Shown here one piece after another: positions 41,198-43,936 of a stretch of DNA of 43,936 nt; position 1 is the first letter of the stretch; each line of letters opens with the position of its first letter. Position numbers and translations under genes: made by a program. The stretch is taken from the IMG/VR virus record IMGVR_UViG_3300045120_000566, positions 1 to 43,936 of that record; one strand, given 5' to 3'. The notes beneath the pieces were generated by a model that did no database searches, was not told where the DNA came from, and saw only the letters and a list, made by a program, of their open reading frames with translations. This DNA comes from a virus.

Positions 41198-41442
41198 GCG
41201 AGGACCACCGACTTCCACAATCCCCCACTACGGACGTACAGACGCAGCGTGCTCGTGTCCAGCATCATCAGCCCGTCCACGGGCACTGTGAAGTCGGCAT
41301 CAACCGGAGCCCCCACCTTGGTCCGTATGGCGCCCTCCAGCGGCCCGCCGCGTACCACCAGTTTCCCCCTGTGCGTCCACAAGCCATCGCTCATCCGCTC
41401 GCCTCCGAGGACCGCGTCTTCGGCCGCGTGGCTGACCGTCAT
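41194..41442 (-). CDS. small protein sharing a fibre C-terminal module
   Basis: From ATG 41442 (ATGA with the terminase stop) the protein has 82 residues. Its last 40 residues, KVGAPVDADFTVPVDGLMML ... RSGGLWKSVVLA, match the C-terminal module of the 569-residue fibre (KAGTPVDADVNTPTDGMLIV ... CGGTWKGVVIA). So one module is used in two virion-region genes. It may be a trimerisation or tip element. Confidence 0.6.
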   Translation of the reverse strand: MTVSHAAEDAVLGGERMSDGLWTHRGKLVVRGGPLEGAIRTKVGAPVDADFTVPVDGLMMLDTSTLRLYVRSGGLWKSVVLA

Positions 41443-42794
41443 GCCGCCCATACCATCGCCGAAGGCGATTCGTCAGCCTGCGGCTGCGCCTCAGCACACA
41501 GGCCGTAGCGCAGGGCATCCGCCTCATCGTCAGGTGTACGGACACTGCGGATCTTGTCCGCCACATCTTCTGGATCCAGAGGGTCCATGACCATGGCCGG
41601 CAGGTTGCGCATCAGGTTCGGGCAGCGACTGCCCATGATTCTCAACCGCGGCAGCTCCTCGGGCTCCACCCCGCGCTGTGCTGCTACGGCATCGCCGTGT
41701 GCTAACGCGCGGCGGACTATGGCCCAGCCCTGCCTGCGGCTGTTCATGCCTGGCACGATGCCGTTCCTGCTGATCTGCTGGACGCCCACCTGGGCGTACA
41801 CGGTGGCGATACTGGGTCGAGCCTGCTCGCCGCGCTGGTTGAACATGCTCGGGTCGAGCACCACCAGATCTATCCGCTCGTCGCCCGTCCGCTCGAGGAT
41901 CAATTGGGCTTGCTGCTCGTCCCTGAGCCCGGTCGCGCTCACCTCGCGGTAGACGTAGATCGGCCCGCCAGGACGTTCTCTGGCAAACCACAGCGCGACG
42001 AACGGGTGAGCGTAGCCGTAGTCGACGCTGATCCACCTGGTCCAGTCCTCGGGTGGGTCGAACGCCTCCACAATGTGGAGTCGCGGATCGAATTCCGTAA
42101 AGTACATGCCCTCACTCGCCACGCGTAAGCCAAGCAGGAGGCGATCCCTGAGGTAGCCCGACAGGGCTTCGAGCGGCGCCAGCCGCTCAGGCGTAATGGT
42201 GGGGTTATCGGCGTGCTTGGCGAACAGAAACGTAGTTTTCTTCGCCGCTTCACGCTCGTACAGCCACCAGCCCGGCTCGCGCGGGTTGAGGTCGGCCAGG
42301 ATCTGCTGGTAGGGCATCGTCCCGCCACGACCTGTTACACGGGTGGTGAGGATTTCCCAGTCTGATTGCTCGAGCTCGCTGACTTCCTGCACGTACGCGA
42401 GGTCCAGCTCCGCGGACTTGAGGCGTTCGGGGTCGTCGAGGCCGAACAGGTAGATCTTCGAGCCGTTGACGAAGCGATATTCCTCGCCTTGCCACAGCTT
42501 GCATGCCCCTTCTGGCGCCACCTGTCGTTCAAAGGTCTGCATGGCCGTCGCCGTGAGGCTCTTTCTGGTTTTTCGGACGAACGCCGCGCGTGCGCCTGGG
42601 TACTTGGCCAGCGCCATGTACACCTTCTCGAGACACGCGCGGCTCTTGCCCGTGTCGGCCGGCCCTTCCAGCACGACCTCGTGGTCCCGGCAGCGGAACA
42701 GCTCGAGACACGCGCCGTGTGGTCGATAGGGGCGCGTGTTCGAATCGAAACTCATGCCCCGACGGTGTGCCTCGACAAGCAGTTCGACAGGCAT
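41439..42794 (-). CDS. terL: terminase large subunit
   Basis: Start ATG 42794 gives 451 residues; upstream codons are in repeat DNA, so I do not use them. ATPase motifs are Walker A EGPADTGKS (43-51) and Walker B DLAYVQE (131-137). The nuclease domain has SVDYGYAHPF with D258, VVLDPSMFN and DEADALRYG. It packages DNA into the prohead and cuts the concatemer. Upstream lies an unusual repeat array (42795-42885), and downstream a TerS-like gene precedes it in transcription order. Confidence 0.9.
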   Translation of the reverse strand: MPVELLVEAHRRGMSFDSNTRPYRPHGACLELFRCRDHEVVLEGPADTGKSRACLEKVYMALAKYPGARAAFVRKTRKSLTATAMQTFERQVAPEGACKLWQGEEYRFVNGSKIYLFGLDDPERLKSAELDLAYVQEVSELEQSDWEILTTRVTGRGGTMPYQQILADLNPREPGWWLYEREAAKKTTFLFAKHADNPTITPERLAPLEALSGYLRDRLLLGLRVASEGMYFTEFDPRLHIVEAFDPPEDWTRWISVDYGYAHPFVALWFARERPGGPIYVYREVSATGLRDEQQAQLILERTGDERIDLVVLDPSMFNQRGEQARPSIATVYAQVGVQQISRNGIVPGMNSRRQGWAIVRRALAHGDAVAAQRGVEPEELPRLRIMGSRCPNLMRNLPAMVMDPLDPEDVADKIRSVRTPDDEADALRYGLCAEAQPQADESPSAMVWAA

Positions 42795-42885
42795 CAGGAA
42801 ACCGCAGATTGCCGTGGAAAGCCGCAGATTGCCGCAGATTGCCGCACCGAATGTATTCGGCCGAATAGATTCGGCGGGTTCGCCA
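42795..42885. promoter_or_regulatory. TerS-TerL spacer with 10-bp repeats and tandem palindromes
   Basis: Positions 42801-42850 hold five 10-bp units of GCCGCAGATT type; units 1, 3 and 4 match well, units 2 and 5 are degenerate. Next are two adjacent perfect 14-bp palindromes, CCGAATGTATTCGG (42847-42860) and CCGAATAGATTCGG (42861-42874), sharing CCGAATnnATTCGG. The helical-turn spacing suggests a multimeric protein binding site. It could be a pac or cos site, or an operator or transcription start control for terL. Confidence 0.65.
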
Positions 42886-43509
42886 TCAGACCGCCACCCA
42901 GGCATCCGCGTCGACGGTCTTCACGATCTGCGTCTGTGTCACTTGCAGCTTCTCGGCATAGACCTCGGGCTTGAGCGCCTGCAGCAACTTGACCAGGAGC
43001 GTTTCCTGCGGCCGCCACTCGATCACCCGTTCGATTAGTCGCTCGTTGCGCCATACCTCTCTGATCAACTGGGCCCCGTGCATCGCTCGATCCAGCGCTG
43101 TTGCCTCGAGCTGATCCACTACCGCGGCCTTGGCCTGGTGGAACCGCAGGCTGAACTCGTCGTCATGCTCGAGCCACACCTGGATGGTGGCGCGCGTGAT
43201 GCCCGCGGCGAGGGCCGAACCCAGGAAGTCGCCGTTCCCCGCGTACTCAGTGAGGAAGTGTTCCTTGGCGTCCGCTTCGACTTCAGGCGACGGCGGCGGG
43301 ATAGCCGGGTTGCGATTGATGCGCAGGCTGTCCTTACGAGTCGCGCGCGCCACTGGTGGCGCCACGTTGTGGCCGTCTCGATGACGCATGATCGCGAACC
43401 TGGTCAGGTGAAAGCGTCGCGCCAATGCACTGACCGAGGTCCCCTCGCGTAACCCCGCCTCGACGGTCTCGAGGTCGGAATGAACGCACACCCTACAGCG
43501 CTGCGGCAA
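42886..43509 (-). CDS. terminase small subunit-like protein
   Basis: The 207-residue protein has an N-terminal HTH-like region (SVSALARRFHLTRFAIMRHR) and a middle part typical of small terminases: GNGDFLGSALAAGITRATIQ, VWLEHDDEF, then a helix with EATALDRAMHG. These bind the packaging site and guide TerL. The start is a TTG at 43509 with AAGAGG nearby, or a GTG at 43494. It lies directly upstream of the repeat array and TerL, as expected. Confidence 0.65.
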   Translation of the reverse strand: MPQRCRVCVHSDLETVEAGLREGTSVSALARRFHLTRFAIMRHRDGHNVAPPVARATRKDSLRINRNPAIPPPSPEVEADAKEHFLTEYAGNGDFLGSALAAGITRATIQVWLEHDDEFSLRFHQAKAAVVDQLEATALDRAMHGAQLIREVWRNERLIERVIEWRPQETLLVKLLQALKPEVYAEKLQVTQTQIVKTVDADAWVAV

Positions 43510-43515
43510 TGCCTC

Positions 43516-43827
43516 TTACCAGTCCATGTAGTCGACTATGCGCTCGTAGCGCCATATGCGTGAAGGATGTACTGGGTCAAATCGACGATCACGAAGGTTG
43601 TAGACGACAGAGCGGCAACGGTCGGCGAACTCTTCGATCGTCCATGCGCCCTTCAAACGGTTGCAAGCTCGGCAGCATGGCCGCAGGTTCGATGGGTCAT
43701 GTGCACCACCCTTGCTGCGCGGGAGGACGTGGTCCTTGCCAATGCCCGATGAGGGGGTTTCAACCCGGCCACCGCACAAGTAGCAACCCTCAATCGCAGT
43801 CATCAGGGAGTGTTTCACGTGTTTCAC
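43516..43827 (-). CDS. HNH endonuclease next to the terminase genes
   Basis: The 103-residue protein has a canonical HNH fold: CYLCGG, GKDHVLPRSKGGAHDPSNLR, CCRACNRLKG. HNH proteins beside terminases in many phages help cut packaged DNA. The start is a GTG at 43827 within the repeat GTGAAACAC x2, or an ATG at 43803. It leads the long leftward late block. Confidence 0.85.
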   Translation of the reverse strand: MKHVKHSLMTAIEGCYLCGGRVETPSSGIGKDHVLPRSKGGAHDPSNLRPCCRACNRLKGAWTIEEFADRCRSVVYNLRDRRFDPVHPSRIWRYERIVDYMDW

Positions 43828-43836
43828 GGCCAGTGT

Positions 43837-43855
43837 AACCGCACAGGGTGCGGTT
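43837..43855. promoter_or_regulatory. hairpin at the right end
   Basis: AACCGCAC (43837-43844) pairs perfectly with GTGCGGTT (43848-43855) around a 3-base loop. It lies just upstream of the first late gene on the minus strand. It could be an operator, a terminator-like structure, or part of the packaging or late-promoter region. The T-tail is missing. Confidence 0.45.
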
Positions 43856-43900
43856 CGCGAGTTCAGAATGGTGCGGAAAGCCGGCCAGGGTGTGCGGTTC
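43848..43900. repeat. three GTGCGG repeats, about two turns apart
   Basis: GTGCGGTTC occurs at 43848 and 43892, and GTGCGGAAA at 43871, so starts are 23 and 21 bases apart. That is about two helical turns, which suits binding to one face of DNA. The array lies in the spacer before the late genes, so it may be a late-promoter operator or a packaging signal. Confidence 0.45.
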
Positions 43901-43936
43901 CCGTCGAAACCTCAGTTCGTGAGTACCTGGGGCCCA

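Noticed and set aside
42795-42905. Upstream extension of TerL through the repeat array
   Set aside because: The added residues are translated 10-bp repeats and palindromes, so ATG 42794 is a better start.
1-43936. CRISPR arrays, tRNA genes and rRNA genes
   Set aside because: I found no array of regular repeats with spacers, no cloverleaf-type tRNA and no rRNA-like stretch. A dedicated scan could still find a divergent tRNA.
1-43936. Direct terminal repeats joining the two ends of the window
   Set aside because: The first and last bases show no shared sequence by eye, so I cannot say that the window is a closed circle.

Overview
This window looks like the near-complete or complete genome of a temperate tailed bacteriophage (or prophage) with a high-GC genome. 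It has a terminase, portal, scaffold-like protein, HK97-type capsid and tail genes, a large serine integrase, a Cro/CI-type regulator, and dense gene packing with many 4-base stop/start overlaps (ATGA or GTGA). No bacterial housekeeping gene, tRNA or rRNA is visible. No tape-measure protein or tail-tube gene is recognisable. The large portal protein and the very large virion-associated proteins between portal and scaffold suggest a podovirus-like particle, but this is inference. The host cannot be named from sequence. High GC, a serine integrase and a Prim-Pol replicase suggest a high-GC, perhaps Gram-positive-like, bacterium.

Layout from left to right. 1-355 is a non-coding leader with palindromes. 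356-2248 is a rightward operon: a GP88-family protein, four small proteins and an HTH protein. 2271-2302 is a hairpin between convergent operons. 2299-10520 is a leftward early/replication block. In transcription order it holds small proteins, a membrane-anchored lysozyme-like protein, a Gp37/Gp68 (DUF5131) protein, an SSB-like protein, a VRR-NUC nuclease, a primase-polymerase/helicase, a PD-(D/E)XK nuclease, a zinc protein, a YhhQ-type queuosine-precursor transporter and a DpdA-like transglycosylase. 10745-12924 holds the serine integrase, a candidate attP inside its 3' end, and the HTH regulator. 12984-15856 is a rightward block of small, partly paralogous proteins and a C5 DNA methyltransferase. 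15846-43827 is a long leftward late block. In transcription order it holds an HNH endonuclease, TerS-like protein, TerL, portal, a 1967-residue polyvalent protein, scaffold, capsid, tail and fibre genes, and finally small membrane proteins and a cysteine-peptidase-like protein that may serve lysis. Two genes, an HNH endonuclease (26436-27188) and a two-helix membrane protein (31131-31331), lie on the opposite strand within the late block.

How it fits together. DpdA plus a precursor transporter, with no visible preQ0 synthesis genes, suggests the phage takes a 7-deazaguanine base or precursor from its host and places it in its DNA. A cytosine methyltransferase would add a second modification. 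The primase/helicase, SSB-like protein and nucleases form a replication/recombination set. The giant protein joins wall-degrading, C39-like, ADP-ribosyltransferase-like and LPD38-like domains, as expected for a protein delivered into the host with the DNA. The best candidate novelties are the attP within the integrase gene, the modular polyvalent protein, the 10-bp phased repeats plus tandem palindromes between TerS and TerL, and the origin-like inverted repeats beside the primase gene.
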